From Sulfitobacter sp. F26204 (lineage in GTDB: Bacteria > Pseudomonadota > Alphaproteobacteria > Rhodobacterales > Rhodobacteraceae), in the NCBI RefSeq assembly GCF_026410305.1, contig NZ_JAPMLQ010000004.1:186001-250000 (forward strand): a stretch of DNA of 64,000 bases, in the 5' to 3' direction. Both the position numbers and the translations under genes were made by a program. Below the pieces are notes generated by a model. The model was not told where the DNA came from. It was given only the letters and a program-made list of their open reading frames with translations, and made no database searches. Below, in pieces: positions 27,758 through 36,277 of the stretch; the first letter of the stretch is position 1; each line of letters begins with the position of its first letter.

Positions 27758-28102
27758 ATGTATATCATGAGCTTTGTGGCCGCAGTGCCGACCGACAAGA
27801 AAGAGGCCTATCTGGCGCATAGCCGCAAGGCTGCCGAAGTTTTCAAGGCGTATGGTGCGATCCGCATCGTCGAATGTTGGGGCGATTTCACACCTCCCGG
27901 TGAAGTCACCTCCTATCCGCTGGCAGTGGCCGCGAAAGAGGGTGAGACCATTGTGACAGGCTGGCAGGAATGGCCAGATAAAGACCTGGCTCATGCCAGT
28001 ATGGAAAAGGCAATGAGCGATCCGCGCATGACCGGGATGGAGATGCCATTTGATGGCAAGCGGATGATTTATGGCGGGTTCGAGCCGCTTCTGGATGTGT
28101 AG
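27758..28102 (+). CDS. DUF1428 domain protein
   Basis: 114 residues. Pattern FVAAVPTDKKEAYLAHSRKA, GAIRIVECWGDFTPPGEV and PDKDLAHASMEKAMSDPRM matches DUF1428, a small dimeric alpha-beta-barrel fold of unknown activity. It sits 11 bp after preT and 11 bp before preA, so the two subunit genes of one enzyme are separated by it. It may assist the pathway or be a harmless insertion in the operon. Confidence 0.88.
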   Translation: MYIMSFVAAVPTDKKEAYLAHSRKAAEVFKAYGAIRIVECWGDFTPPGEVTSYPLAVAAKEGETIVTGWQEWPDKDLAHASMEKAMSDPRMTGMEMPFDGKRMIYGGFEPLLDV

Positions 28103-28113
28103 GAGCATTACAA

Positions 28114-29415
28114 ATGGCTGATCTGACAAGCAACTTCATCGGGATCAAATCTCCCAATCCATTCTGGTTGGCCTCTGCACCGCCGACAGACAAGGAATAT
28201 AATGTCCGCCGTGCCTTTGAGGCGGGGTGGGGCGGCGTCGTATGGAAAACTCTCGGACTGGATCCTAGCGTCGTAAACGTAAACGGCCCCCGGTATGGTG
28301 CGGTCTACGGCGCGGATCGGCGTCTGTTGGGGCTGAACAACATTGAGCTGATCACCGACCGCCCGCTCCAGACCAATCTGGACGAGATCAAGGTTGTGAA
28401 ACGTGACTATCCAGACCGCGCCTTGGTCGTGTCGCTGATGGTACCTTGCGAGGAAGAGCCGTGGAAGATGATCTTGCCACAGGTTGAAGAAACCGGTGCC
28501 GATGGTGTCGAACTGAACTTTGGCTGCCCGCATGGCATGTCCGAACGGGGGATGGGTGCCGCCGTCGGGCAGGTACCTGAGTATATCGAAATGGTGACAC
28601 GTTGGGTCAAATCCCACACACGGATGCCAGTGATCGTCAAACTGACGCCCAATATCGCGGACATTCGCAAACCGGCCGCCGCGGCGCTGGCGGGCGGTGC
28701 GGATGCGGTGAGCCTGATCAACACGATTAACTCGATCACCAGTGTTGACCTTGACCTGTTTTCGCCTGAACCGATGATTGACGGCAAAGGAGCGCACGGC
28801 GGCTATTGCGGACCTGCCGTCAAACCGATTGCCCTGAACATGGTGGCTGAAATCGCGCGCGACGCAGAACTGCGTGGCCTGCCGATCAGCGGCATTGGTG
28901 GCGTAACCACATGGCGCGACGCTGCAGAGTTCATGGCGTTGGGCGCAGGGAATGTGCAGGTTTGCACGGCGGCGATGACCTATGGGTTCAAGATCGTTGA
29001 GGAATTGATCAGTGGGTTGTCCGATTATATGGACACCAAAGAAATGACCTCGGTTGATGACATTGTCGGGCGCGCAGTGCCAAATGTCACCGACTGGAAC
29101 CAGTTGAACCTCAATTACGTTGCCAAAGCGGTAATCAATCAGGATCTGTGCATTTCCTGCGGGCGTTGTTTCGCGGCCTGCGAGGATACCAGCCATCAGG
29201 CGATTGCGATGTCCGAAGACCGTACCTTCAGCGTGATCGACGAGGAATGCGTTGCCTGTAACCTTTGCGTCAATGTCTGCCCTGTCGAAGGCTGTATAAC
29301 GATGGAAGCAATGGCGCCGGGCAAAACCGACCCGCGGACAGGCAAGGTCGTGCAGTCGGAATATGCAAACTGGACAACGCATCCGAACAATCCCTCGGCA
29401 ACAGCGGCAGAATAA
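28114..29415 (+). CDS. preA: NAD-dependent dihydropyrimidine dehydrogenase, PreA subunit
   Basis: 433 residues. FMN-containing catalytic subunit. DHOD-like barrel with NPFWLASAPPTD near the start, active-site region ELNFGCPHGMSERGMGAAVG (general-acid Cys), ISGIGGVTTWRDAAEFMALG (FMN phosphate site), and two C-terminal 4Fe-4S motifs CISCGRCFAAC and CVACNLCVNVCPVEGC. Full length. Works with PreT; produces dihydrouracil or dihydrothymine for the dihydropyrimidinase encoded downstream. Confidence 0.96.
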   Translation: MADLTSNFIGIKSPNPFWLASAPPTDKEYNVRRAFEAGWGGVVWKTLGLDPSVVNVNGPRYGAVYGADRRLLGLNNIELITDRPLQTNLDEIKVVKRDYPDRALVVSLMVPCEEEPWKMILPQVEETGADGVELNFGCPHGMSERGMGAAVGQVPEYIEMVTRWVKSHTRMPVIVKLTPNIADIRKPAAAALAGGADAVSLINTINSITSVDLDLFSPEPMIDGKGAHGGYCGPAVKPIALNMVAEIARDAELRGLPISGIGGVTTWRDAAEFMALGAGNVQVCTAAMTYGFKIVEELISGLSDYMDTKEMTSVDDIVGRAVPNVTDWNQLNLNYVAKAVINQDLCISCGRCFAACEDTSHQAIAMSEDRTFSVIDEECVACNLCVNVCPVEGCITMEAMAPGKTDPRTGKVVQSEYANWTTHPNNPSATAAE

Positions 29416-29503
29416 TCCTGTCGGGGCGGATCCAGCGATTTGGCTACCACCAAAGACAGCGGTCCCTGTCAAATGTGGTAATGTTGGAATTGAATTCGTG
29501 GCG

Positions 29504-30127
29504 TTACCCCTGAAGAAGTGTGCGAAACATCATGTTCAGATGAGTCGCCGCGCTGGCGTAGGTGTCATCGCCCTCATTCATCAAAAGACTGACCTGACTT
29601 TCGAAATCCGCATAGTGCTGCGTGCTCGCCCAGATCGAAAAAATCAAATGTCGCGGGTCCAGTGGCGGCAAGCGGCCCTGCTGGATCCAGCTTTGAATTA
29701 CTGCGCATTTTTCATCAAACAGCGGCTTCAGCTTGGATTCCAGTTCCGGACGCATCCGGGGGGCCCCTTGCAGGATTTCACCGGCGAACAGGCGGCTTTC
29801 GCGCGGTAATTGTTGGGCCATGTCCAATTTGCGCTGGACATAGTTCAGGATCTCTTCGACAGGATCACCCGCGGCGTTCATTTCAACCAAGGGATCGAGC
29901 CAGGTCTCCATCAACTGGCTGAGAAGAGTGAGGTGGATGTCTTCCTTGCCGCCGAAATAATACAGGATATTTGGTTTGCTCAGCCCTGCTTGGGTTGCAA
30001 TCTGGTCAAGGGTCGCGCCACGAAATCCATGGCGAGAGAATACCTCAAGCGCAGCGTCCAGGATCAAGTGGCGGTTGCGTTGCTGAATGCGGCTTGGCTT
30101 TTTGGTCGACCCGTCTGACAAGGGCAT
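29504..30127 (-). CDS. rutR: RutR-type TetR family regulator
   Basis: 207 residues. TetR HTH near the N-terminus: ILDAALEVFSRHGFRGATLD, then IATQAGLSKPNILYYFGGKE as recognition helix. The C-terminal ligand domain, including FEKSQ-like DFESQVSLLMN and WASTQHYADF, resembles RutR, which senses uracil and thymine. Start could be ATG 30127 or the TTG at 30121 (GGAG is 1 nt from the first and 7 nt from the second). Divergent from the N-carbamoyl hydrolase gene, with a perfect RutR-like palindrome between, so it likely represses both itself and the pathway until pyrimidines are present. Confidence 0.88.
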   Translation of the reverse strand: MPLSDGSTKKPSRIQQRNRHLILDAALEVFSRHGFRGATLDQIATQAGLSKPNILYYFGGKEDIHLTLLSQLMETWLDPLVEMNAAGDPVEEILNYVQRKLDMAQQLPRESRLFAGEILQGAPRMRPELESKLKPLFDEKCAVIQSWIQQGRLPPLDPRHLIFSIWASTQHYADFESQVSLLMNEGDDTYASAATHLNMMFRTLLQG

Positions 30128-30226
30128 TCTCCGGTAAGGTGCACGAAAAAGCGGCGTCTTTGGTGAACCCGCCGCCTGTCTCTTAAAGCAGTTCTTGACA
30201 GACACCAGCCTAACCGCAATCGTAGA

Positions 30227-30242
30227 TTTACCAAATGGTAAA
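30227..30242. promoter_or_regulatory. Putative RutR operator between rutR and hydrolase gene
   Basis: TTTACCA-AA-TGGTAAA: perfect 7-bp arms with a 2-bp spacer, 31 bp before the rightward start and about 100 bp before rutR. Matches the layout of the E. coli RutR site and the copy at 26354. Confidence 0.8.
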
Positions 30243-30272
30243 ATTTAATCCCGACCGCCAAGGAGCCAGCAC

Positions 30273-31523
30273 ATGCCAGCACCCGGAGAAAACCTGAAGA
30301 TCAATCCCGAACGTTTGTGGGATAGCCTGATGGACATGGCCAAGATCGGGCCCGGCATCGCTGGGGGCAATAACCGCCAGACGCTCACGGATGAAGACGG
30401 TGAAGGGCGTGCCTTGTTCCAGAGATGGTGCGAAGCAGCGGGCTGTAGCATGGGACTGGACCAGATGGGCAACATGTTTGCGCGCCGTGAAGGTGCCGAC
30501 CCGGATGCCTTGCCCGTCTATGTAGGTTCACATCTGGACACGCAACCGACAGGCGGCAAATATGACGGTGTGCTGGGTGTGCTGGCAGGATTGGAGATCA
30601 TCCGCACGCTGAATGATCTGGGCATCAAGACGAAACACCCGATTGTGGTCACAAATTTCACCAATGAAGAAGGCACACGTTATGCGCCCGCGATGCTTTC
30701 ATCAGGTGTTTTCGCCGGTATTCATACGCAGGCATGGGCCTATGACCGTGTCGATGCCGATGGCAAGCGGTTTGGCGATGAACTGAGCCGGATCGGCTGG
30801 CGCGGTGAAGAGCAGGTTGGCGCACGCAAGATGCATGCATTTTTTGAACTTCACATCGAACAGGGACCGATTCTGGAAGCGGAGGGTAAGGACATTGGCG
30901 TTGTCACCCATGGGCAAGGGCTTTCGTGGACGCAGGTGACAGTGACGGGTAAGGACAGCCATACGGGATCAACCCCGATGCCGATGCGCAAGAATGCAGG
31001 TCTGGGGATGGCCCGTATTCTCGAAAAGGTGGACGAGATTGCCTGGAGCCATGCGCCTCATGCCGTCGGCGCGGCGGGCCATATAGATGTCTATCCGAAT
31101 TCGCGCAATGTGATCCCCGGAAAGGTGGTGTTTACTGTGGATTTCCGCTCGCCCGAGCTGAGCGTGATCGAGGATATGGAGGCCCGCCTGAAAGTTGAAG
31201 GGCAGAAGATCGCGGATGAAATGGGCCTGGAAATTGAATTTGAAAAGGTGGGAGGTTTTGATCCGGTGGCCTTTGACCCGGGATGTGTGACGGCTGTGCG
31301 CGATGCGGCGGAGCGGCTCGGCTACAGCCACATGAACCTTATCTCCGGTGCCGGACATGACGCATGTTGGATCAATCGGGTGGCCCCGACAGCGATGGTG
31401 ATGTGCCCCTGTGTGGACGGGTTGTCACACAATGAGGCGGAGGACATTTCTAAAGAATGGGCGAAGGCCGGCGCGGATGTCCTGATGCATGCGGTTGTCG
31501 AGACAGCGTTGGTTGTGGTTTGA
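30273..31523 (+). CDS. Zn-dependent N-carbamoyl amino acid hydrolase (probable beta-ureidopropionase)
   Basis: 416 residues, M20/allantoate amidohydrolase family. Metal ligands: VGSHLDTQPTGGKYDGVLG (His, Asp), NFTNEEGTRYAPAM (Glu), FFELHIEQGPILE (His); dimer-domain Arg/His in SHTGSTPMPMRKNAG; GAGHDACWIN near the C-terminus. By context it hydrolyses N-carbamoyl-beta-alanine, the third step of pyrimidine reduction; the family also includes hydantoin-related and allantoate enzymes. Starts just after the RutR-like operator and leads the operon with hydA and the ABC importer. Confidence 0.9.
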   Translation: MPAPGENLKINPERLWDSLMDMAKIGPGIAGGNNRQTLTDEDGEGRALFQRWCEAAGCSMGLDQMGNMFARREGADPDALPVYVGSHLDTQPTGGKYDGVLGVLAGLEIIRTLNDLGIKTKHPIVVTNFTNEEGTRYAPAMLSSGVFAGIHTQAWAYDRVDADGKRFGDELSRIGWRGEEQVGARKMHAFFELHIEQGPILEAEGKDIGVVTHGQGLSWTQVTVTGKDSHTGSTPMPMRKNAGLGMARILEKVDEIAWSHAPHAVGAAGHIDVYPNSRNVIPGKVVFTVDFRSPELSVIEDMEARLKVEGQKIADEMGLEIEFEKVGGFDPVAFDPGCVTAVRDAAERLGYSHMNLISGAGHDACWINRVAPTAMVMCPCVDGLSHNEAEDISKEWAKAGADVLMHAVVETALVVV

Positions 31524-31600
31524 TCAGGGGGCGCATTTCCAGTCAGGATAGACGGCGGAGCGTACTTGTGTTTCCGCAGCTTGCGTCAATGCCGGGCCGA

Positions 31601-31617
31601 CCGGGGCTCTGCCCCGG
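31601..31617 (+). repeat. GC hairpin next to repeat copy 3
   Basis: CCGGGGC-TCT-GCCCCGG, a perfect 7-bp stem 6 nt before repeat copy 3 in the gap between the hydrolase gene and hydA. It could cut the transcript level between the two genes or be part of the repeat. Confidence 0.5.
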
Positions 31618-31623
31618 ACCCCG

Positions 31624-31650
31624 GAGTTTATTGGCAAGATGAAATTGGGA
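31624..31650 (+). repeat. Interspersed repeat copy 3
   Basis: Core GAGTTTATTGGCAAGATGAA then ATTGGGA, ending 8 nt before the hydA start codon, so its tail merges with the hydA ribosome-binding site (GGGAGAG). Confidence 0.75.
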
Positions 31651-31658
31651 GAGATGAA

Positions 31659-33119
31659 ATGAGCAAGGTTATCAAAGGTGGACAGGTCTGCACGGCGGAC
31701 CGGACCTGGAAAGCGGATGTGCTGATCGAGGGCGAAAAGATCGTCCAGATTGGTGAGGACCTGAAGGGCGATGAAACTATTGATGCCGAGGGTGCCTATG
31801 TGATCCCCGGCGGGATTGATCCGCATACGCATCTTGAGATGCCATTCATGGGAACCACGGCGGCGGAGACGTTTGAGACCGGCACATGGGCGGCGGCATG
31901 TGGCGGGACCACGATGGTGGTGGATTTCTGCCTGCCGGGTGCGGACGGGTCGATCAAGAACGCGATCAACGAATGGCACCGCAAGTCTGCGCCGCAGATC
32001 TGCTCGGACGTTGGTTATCACATGGCGATCACGGGTTGGGATGAGAACGTTTTCAACGAGATGAAAGACGCCGTGGATATGGGCGTAAATTCCTTCAAGC
32101 ATTTCATGGCCTACAAGGGTGCCTTGATGATTGAGGATGATGAGATGTTCGCCTCCTTCAAGCGCTGTGCGGAACTGGGTGCGTTGCCTATGGTGCATGC
32201 TGAAAACGGCGATCTGGTGGCGGAGTTGCAGCAGAAGTATTTCGATCAGGGGATCACGGGGCCGGAGGGGCATGCCTATAGCCGCCCGCCTGAGTTGGAA
32301 GGTGAAGCGGCGAACCGCGCGATCACGATTGCGGATACGGCGGGCGTGCCTTTGTACATCGTTCATGTGTCCTGTGAGCAGACCCATGAGGCGATCCGGC
32401 GAGCGCGGCAGAAGGGGATGCGGGTTTATGGCGAGCCATTGATCCAGTTTTTGACCTTGGATGAGAGCGAGTATTTCAACACCGATTGGGACCATGCTGC
32501 GCGGCGGGTGATGTCGCCGCCGTTCCGCTCAAAAGATCATCAGGAGTCGCTTTGGGCGGGGTTGCAGGCGGGATCGTTGCAGGTGGTGGCGACGGATCAT
32601 GCGGCGTTCAACACCGAGCAGAAGCGCGCGGGGCGGGATGATTTCCGGATTATTCCGAACGGGTCGAACGGGTTGGAGGAGCGCTTGGGCGTGCTCTGGA
32701 CCGAAGGGGTTGAGACGGGACGGCTGACGCCGAACGAGTTTGTCGCGGCGACCTCGACCAATGTGGCGAAGATATTGAATATTTACCCCCGCAAGGGGGC
32801 GATTGTGGAAGGGGCGGATGCGGATATTGTGGTGTGGGATCCGAAGATCACCAAGATGATTTCGCCTGCCACGCATCATTCGATTTTGGATTACAACGTG
32901 TTTGAGGGGTTCGAGGTGACGGCGAATGCGCGGTACACGCTTTCGCGCGGGGATGTGATCTGGTCCTGGGGGCAGAATTCGCAGCCGCAACCGGGGCGGG
33001 GGAAGTTCATTCCGCGTCCTGCGTTCCCGTCAGCGAATGTGGCGTTGAGCAAGTGGAAGGCCTTGACCAGCCCGAAGATGATCAAGCGTGATCCGTTGAA
33101 TATTCCGGCGGGGATTTGA
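31659..33119 (+). CDS. hydA: Dihydropyrimidinase
   Basis: 486 residues, Zn amidohydrolase that opens dihydrouracil to N-carbamoyl-beta-alanine. GGIDPHTHLEMPFMGTTAAE holds the HxH pair; the carbamylated Lys is in FKHFMAYKGALM; further ligands HAENGD, IVHVSCEQ and ATDHAAFN; substrate loop IPNGSNGLEERLG. The ATG at 31659 follows GGGAGAG; the frame opens earlier but that part lies in the repeat region. Its stop overlaps the next gene (TGATG). The 3' half looks more GC-rich than neighbouring genes. Confidence 0.95.
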   Translation: MSKVIKGGQVCTADRTWKADVLIEGEKIVQIGEDLKGDETIDAEGAYVIPGGIDPHTHLEMPFMGTTAAETFETGTWAAACGGTTMVVDFCLPGADGSIKNAINEWHRKSAPQICSDVGYHMAITGWDENVFNEMKDAVDMGVNSFKHFMAYKGALMIEDDEMFASFKRCAELGALPMVHAENGDLVAELQQKYFDQGITGPEGHAYSRPPELEGEAANRAITIADTAGVPLYIVHVSCEQTHEAIRRARQKGMRVYGEPLIQFLTLDESEYFNTDWDHAARRVMSPPFRSKDHQESLWAGLQAGSLQVVATDHAAFNTEQKRAGRDDFRIIPNGSNGLEERLGVLWTEGVETGRLTPNEFVAATSTNVAKILNIYPRKGAIVEGADADIVVWDPKITKMISPATHHSILDYNVFEGFEVTANARYTLSRGDVIWSWGQNSQPQPGRGKFIPRPAFPSANVALSKWKALTSPKMIKRDPLNIPAGI

Positions 33120-33634
33120 TGGTTGGGAGAGAATATGTGCTTGACCTGCCCGGTCTGGCCTATCTTGAGCAGCAGATCATCTCCGAAGCAATTCGAGTTG
33201 ATAGCTGGGCGGAAGCGGTTACCCTAGTGGAGAAGAATTTTGATCTGCCTCAGGGTGCGCTTGGAAATGGATCTTTTCGGCAATCAAGAACAATTTCACT
33301 GTTGTATTGTCTCGTTCTGGTTCCCCGCGAGGTTTTCTGGCAAGACCTGCTTTTGTCGGAAGAATTGGCGAATGCAGATAAGTCATGGCGTTCCAAATTG
33401 TCTGCAAAGGATTTTGCGGCTCTCAATTCGCTCAAGATTACTGGCTTTCTTTACCTTGTCAGAAATTCTGTTGCTCATGCTGACTATAGCTTTTTGGATC
33501 AATCGATCATTTTTGAGAACAAAATGAAGAAAGTAAAATTAGAGATATCGATACGTGCGCTTGAATTTTTCTTGGAAATTGTTGGAGCGACAATCGCTAC
33601 CTATTCCACAGCGCGAAAGAACAAGGTCGTATGA
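33119..33634 (+). CDS. Small protein with HEPN-type RNxxxH motif
   Basis: 171 residues, not recognised as a member of the pyrimidine pathway. The sequence is mostly helical, with YLVRNSVAHADYSF around residue 118-131: R-N-x3-H fits the catalytic motif of HEPN RNases (R, a polar residue, then H after four residues), and the surrounding RNxxAHxDY resembles MAE_28990-like HEPN proteins. The start ATG overlaps the hydA stop (TGATG) and its own stop overlaps the ABC ATPase start (ATGA), so it is translated as part of the operon. Base composition is visibly more AT-rich than both neighbours, which suggests acquisition. Could be an RNase toxin relative, a regulator or an inactive remnant. Confidence 0.6.
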   Translation: MVGREYVLDLPGLAYLEQQIISEAIRVDSWAEAVTLVEKNFDLPQGALGNGSFRQSRTISLLYCLVLVPREVFWQDLLLSEELANADKSWRSKLSAKDFAALNSLKITGFLYLVRNSVAHADYSFLDQSIIFENKMKKVKLEISIRALEFFLEIVGATIATYSTARKNKVV

Positions 33635-34404
33635 CCGTCATCTCAGCCCAAGACCTAGACCTCACCTTCCAGACGAATGATGGCCCGATCCATGCGCTCA
33701 AGGATGTAAACCTTGAGATCAACCAAGGTGATTTCGTCAGCTTCATCGGGCCGTCGGGTTGTGGCAAGACGACGTTTCTGCGGGTCATGGCGGATCTGGA
33801 GCAGCCCACGGGTGGCACTGTGACCGTGAATGGGGTCAGCCCCGAGGAGGCGCGTAAGGCGCGTGCCTATGGCTATGTGTTTCAGGCGGCGGGGTTGTAT
33901 CCGTGGCGCACGATTGGCGGGAATATCCGGCTGCCGCTCGAGATCATGGGGATATCGAAGGCGGAGCAGGCGGATCGGGTGCGCCGTGTGCTGGAACTGG
34001 TCGATCTGGCGGGGTTTGAGCGCAAGTTTCCGTGGCAACTCTCAGGCGGGATGCAGCAGCGGGCGAGCATTGCGCGGGCGTTGAGCTTTGATGCGGATAT
34101 TCTGCTGATGGACGAGCCGTTCGGGGCGCTGGACGAGATTGTGCGGGATCATCTGAATGAGCAGTTGCTCAAGCTATGGGCGCGGACGGAGAAGACGATT
34201 GCCTTTGTGACGCATTCGATACCGGAAGCGGTGTATCTGAGTACCAAGATTGTCGTGATGTCGCCACGGCCGGGGCGGATTACGGATGTGATCGAGAGTC
34301 CGCTGCCCAAGGAGCGGCCTTTGGAGATACGTGAAACGCCGGAGTTCCTTGCGATTGCGCATCGGGTGAGGGAAGGGCTGCGGGCGGGGCATCAGGATGA
34401 ATGA
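33631..34404 (+). CDS. ABC transporter ATP-binding protein (NitT/TauT family)
   Basis: 257 residues. Walker A IGPSGCGKTTFLRVM, Q-loop YVFQAAGLYPWRTI, signature LSGGMQQRASIARAL, Walker B ILLMDEPFGALDE, H-loop FVTHSIPEA: the set typical of nitrate/taurine/pyrimidine-precursor importers. Stop of the upstream HEPN-like gene overlaps its start. By context it powers uptake of a pyrimidine or a breakdown product of one; direct evidence for the substrate is lacking. Confidence 0.92.
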   Translation: MTVISAQDLDLTFQTNDGPIHALKDVNLEINQGDFVSFIGPSGCGKTTFLRVMADLEQPTGGTVTVNGVSPEEARKARAYGYVFQAAGLYPWRTIGGNIRLPLEIMGISKAEQADRVRRVLELVDLAGFERKFPWQLSGGMQQRASIARALSFDADILLMDEPFGALDEIVRDHLNEQLLKLWARTEKTIAFVTHSIPEAVYLSTKIVVMSPRPGRITDVIESPLPKERPLEIRETPEFLAIAHRVREGLRAGHQDE

Positions 34405-34432
34405 AGGATGCATTTGCGGCTTCTGCGGGATC

Positions 34433-34460
34433 GAGTTTAATGGCAAGATGAAGTTGGAGG
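34433..34460 (+). repeat. Interspersed repeat copy 4
   Basis: Core GAGTTTAATGGCAAGATGAA then GTTGGAGG, between the ATPase and first permease genes. Its terminal GGAGG serves as the ribosome-binding site 7 nt before the permease start. Confidence 0.75.
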
Positions 34461-34467
34461 GCCTGCT

Positions 34468-35388
34468 GTGAAATCTGTGCTGCCGGTTTTGACAGTGGTC
34501 GGTGCGGTTTTGTTGTTCTGGTTGATCGCCGTTGTTCCGATGAACATGCATCTTGTAGCCGATCAGGCGCAGCGGGACGGGTTGAGCGTTTCGCCGCAGA
34601 CCCCCGTGGAACGGCAGGCCTTCAGCGGGATCGGATTGAGCCTGCGCAATCTGCATTTGGTGCCACGCACCTATGATTTTGTGCGCCCCCGTTTGCCCGC
34701 GCCGCAACAGGTGGCTGAAGAAATGTATGCGACCATCGTGCAGAAGAAAATCACCTCGAAGCGGTCTTTGGTCTATCATGGCTGGGTGACGCTGGCACCG
34801 ACATTATTGGGCTTTTTCATCGGGACGGGGCTGGGCATCGTGCTGGCGGTAGGCATCGTCTATTCCCGTGTGATGGACCGGTCGGTGATGCCCTGGGCGA
34901 TTGTGAGTCAGACGATCCCGATTCTGGCGCTGGCCCCCATGGTGATCGTGGTTCTGGGGTCGATGGGCATTCAGGGTGTGTTTCCCAAATCGCTGATTGC
35001 CGCCTATCTGTCATTCTTTCCGGTGGTTGTTGGAATGGTGAAGGGGTTGCGGGCCCCTGACACGATGCAGCTGGATCTGCTGCGCACCTATCATGCGTCA
35101 AACAGTCAGGGGTTTTGGGCGCTGCGTCTGCCGGCCTCGGTGCCTTATTTGTTTGCCTCGCTCAAGATCGGGATTTCGGCCTCTTTGGTCGGGACGATCG
35201 TGGCGGAACTGCCCACAGGCGCAAAGGCAGGATTCGGTGCGCGGATGCTGGTGGGGGATCAATACGGACAGCCTCTGGTGTCCTGGGCGGCGCTTTTTGC
35301 CGCAGCGCTGACAGCGGCGGCCTTGGTCGGCTTGTTCAGCCTGATCGAACGGATCACCCTGCGACGTATGGGGATGCAGGGGGCATGA
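34468..35388 (+). CDS. ABC transporter permease (first)
   Basis: 306 residues. Starts with one span (LPVLTVVGAVLLFWLIAVV), a loop of about 80 residues, then five or so spans with the BPD_transp_1 EAA-like region AYHASNSQGFWALRLPASVP. GTG start at 34468 follows GGAGG from repeat copy 4. Its last codons overlap the next permease start by 4 nt. Two different permeases imply a heterodimeric membrane core. Confidence 0.88.
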   Translation: MKSVLPVLTVVGAVLLFWLIAVVPMNMHLVADQAQRDGLSVSPQTPVERQAFSGIGLSLRNLHLVPRTYDFVRPRLPAPQQVAEEMYATIVQKKITSKRSLVYHGWVTLAPTLLGFFIGTGLGIVLAVGIVYSRVMDRSVMPWAIVSQTIPILALAPMVIVVLGSMGIQGVFPKSLIAAYLSFFPVVVGMVKGLRAPDTMQLDLLRTYHASNSQGFWALRLPASVPYLFASLKIGISASLVGTIVAELPTGAKAGFGARMLVGDQYGQPLVSWAALFAAALTAAALVGLFSLIERITLRRMGMQGA

Positions 35389-36227
35389 TGATGGTGAGTG
35401 CTGCAATTGTTGTCTGGGCCCTGGGATGGTGGATCAATGTGTGGCTGGCCAATGGCACCGCTTCTGACAACAGGGTCGTCATGATGTTGATACCGGCGGT
35501 CTTCGGGCTGACGGTGGTGATCGTCTGGGAATTGCTTGTGCGCGGCTATGCGGTCAATCCGGTGATCCTGCCTGCACCTTCCGCAATTCTTGAACGGATG
35601 TTGGTCGAGGGACCACGACTTTGGGCCGACTTTCACCAGACCATTATCAAGGGTGCGATGACGGGCTATGTGATCGGCGGTCTGGCCGCGCTTGGTATCG
35701 CGGTGTTGGCGGATCGGTCGGATTTCCTGACGCGGGGTATCTTGCCTGTGGGGAGCTTCATGGCCGCTTTGCCGATCGTCGGGATCGCCCCGATTTTCGT
35801 GAAATGGTTCGGCAGCGATTGGGAAAGCAAGGCGGCGGTGGTGGCCGTGATGGTATTCTTTCCGATCCTTGTGAACACGGTGGCAGGGTTGCGGGACACA
35901 CAGCCCATGCAGCGTGACCTGATGCGGACGTATGGGGCGGGATATTGGCCGACGCTGATCAAGCTGCGCCTGCCCTCGGCCATGCCATTTATCTTTAACG
36001 GGTTGAAGATCGCGACCACTCTGGCCCTGATCGGGGCGATTGTTGCTGAATTCTTTGGCTCTCCCACGGTTGGTATGGGATTTCGAATCTCGACCAGCTT
36101 TGGCCAGCTTGCGCTTGATATGGTCTGGGCAGAGATTGTCATTGCGGCAATCGCAGGTAGCGCGTTTTATGGAGTGATGACGCTGATCGAGAAGCGGGTG
36201 ACCTTCTGGCACCCATCACAGAGATGA
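35385..36227 (+). CDS. ABC transporter permease (second)
   Basis: 280 residues, BPD_transp_1 family. EAA loop region TYGAGYWPTLIKLRLPSAMP, C-terminal FFGSPTVGMGFRISTSFGQL. Three ATG codons lie in a row from 35385; AGGGGG precedes them. A frame open further upstream overlaps the first permease in another phase and is not used. Overlap with both neighbours argues for tight co-translation. NitT/TauT-type. Confidence 0.88.
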   Translation: MMMVSAAIVVWALGWWINVWLANGTASDNRVVMMLIPAVFGLTVVIVWELLVRGYAVNPVILPAPSAILERMLVEGPRLWADFHQTIIKGAMTGYVIGGLAALGIAVLADRSDFLTRGILPVGSFMAALPIVGIAPIFVKWFGSDWESKAAVVAVMVFFPILVNTVAGLRDTQPMQRDLMRTYGAGYWPTLIKLRLPSAMPFIFNGLKIATTLALIGAIVAEFFGSPTVGMGFRISTSFGQLALDMVWAEIVIAAIAGSAFYGVMTLIEKRVTFWHPSQR

Positions 36228-36277
36228 CCAAGACCTCGAAACGGGGCATAATGAAAACCAATCTGGGGAGACATCCA

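Noticed and set aside
28108..29472. A 454-codon minus-strand open frame opposite preA.
   Set aside because: Antisense shadow of the clearly identified preA.
31524..32495. A 323-codon minus-strand open frame opposite hydA.
   Set aside because: Shadow frame; composition and lack of motifs argue against coding.
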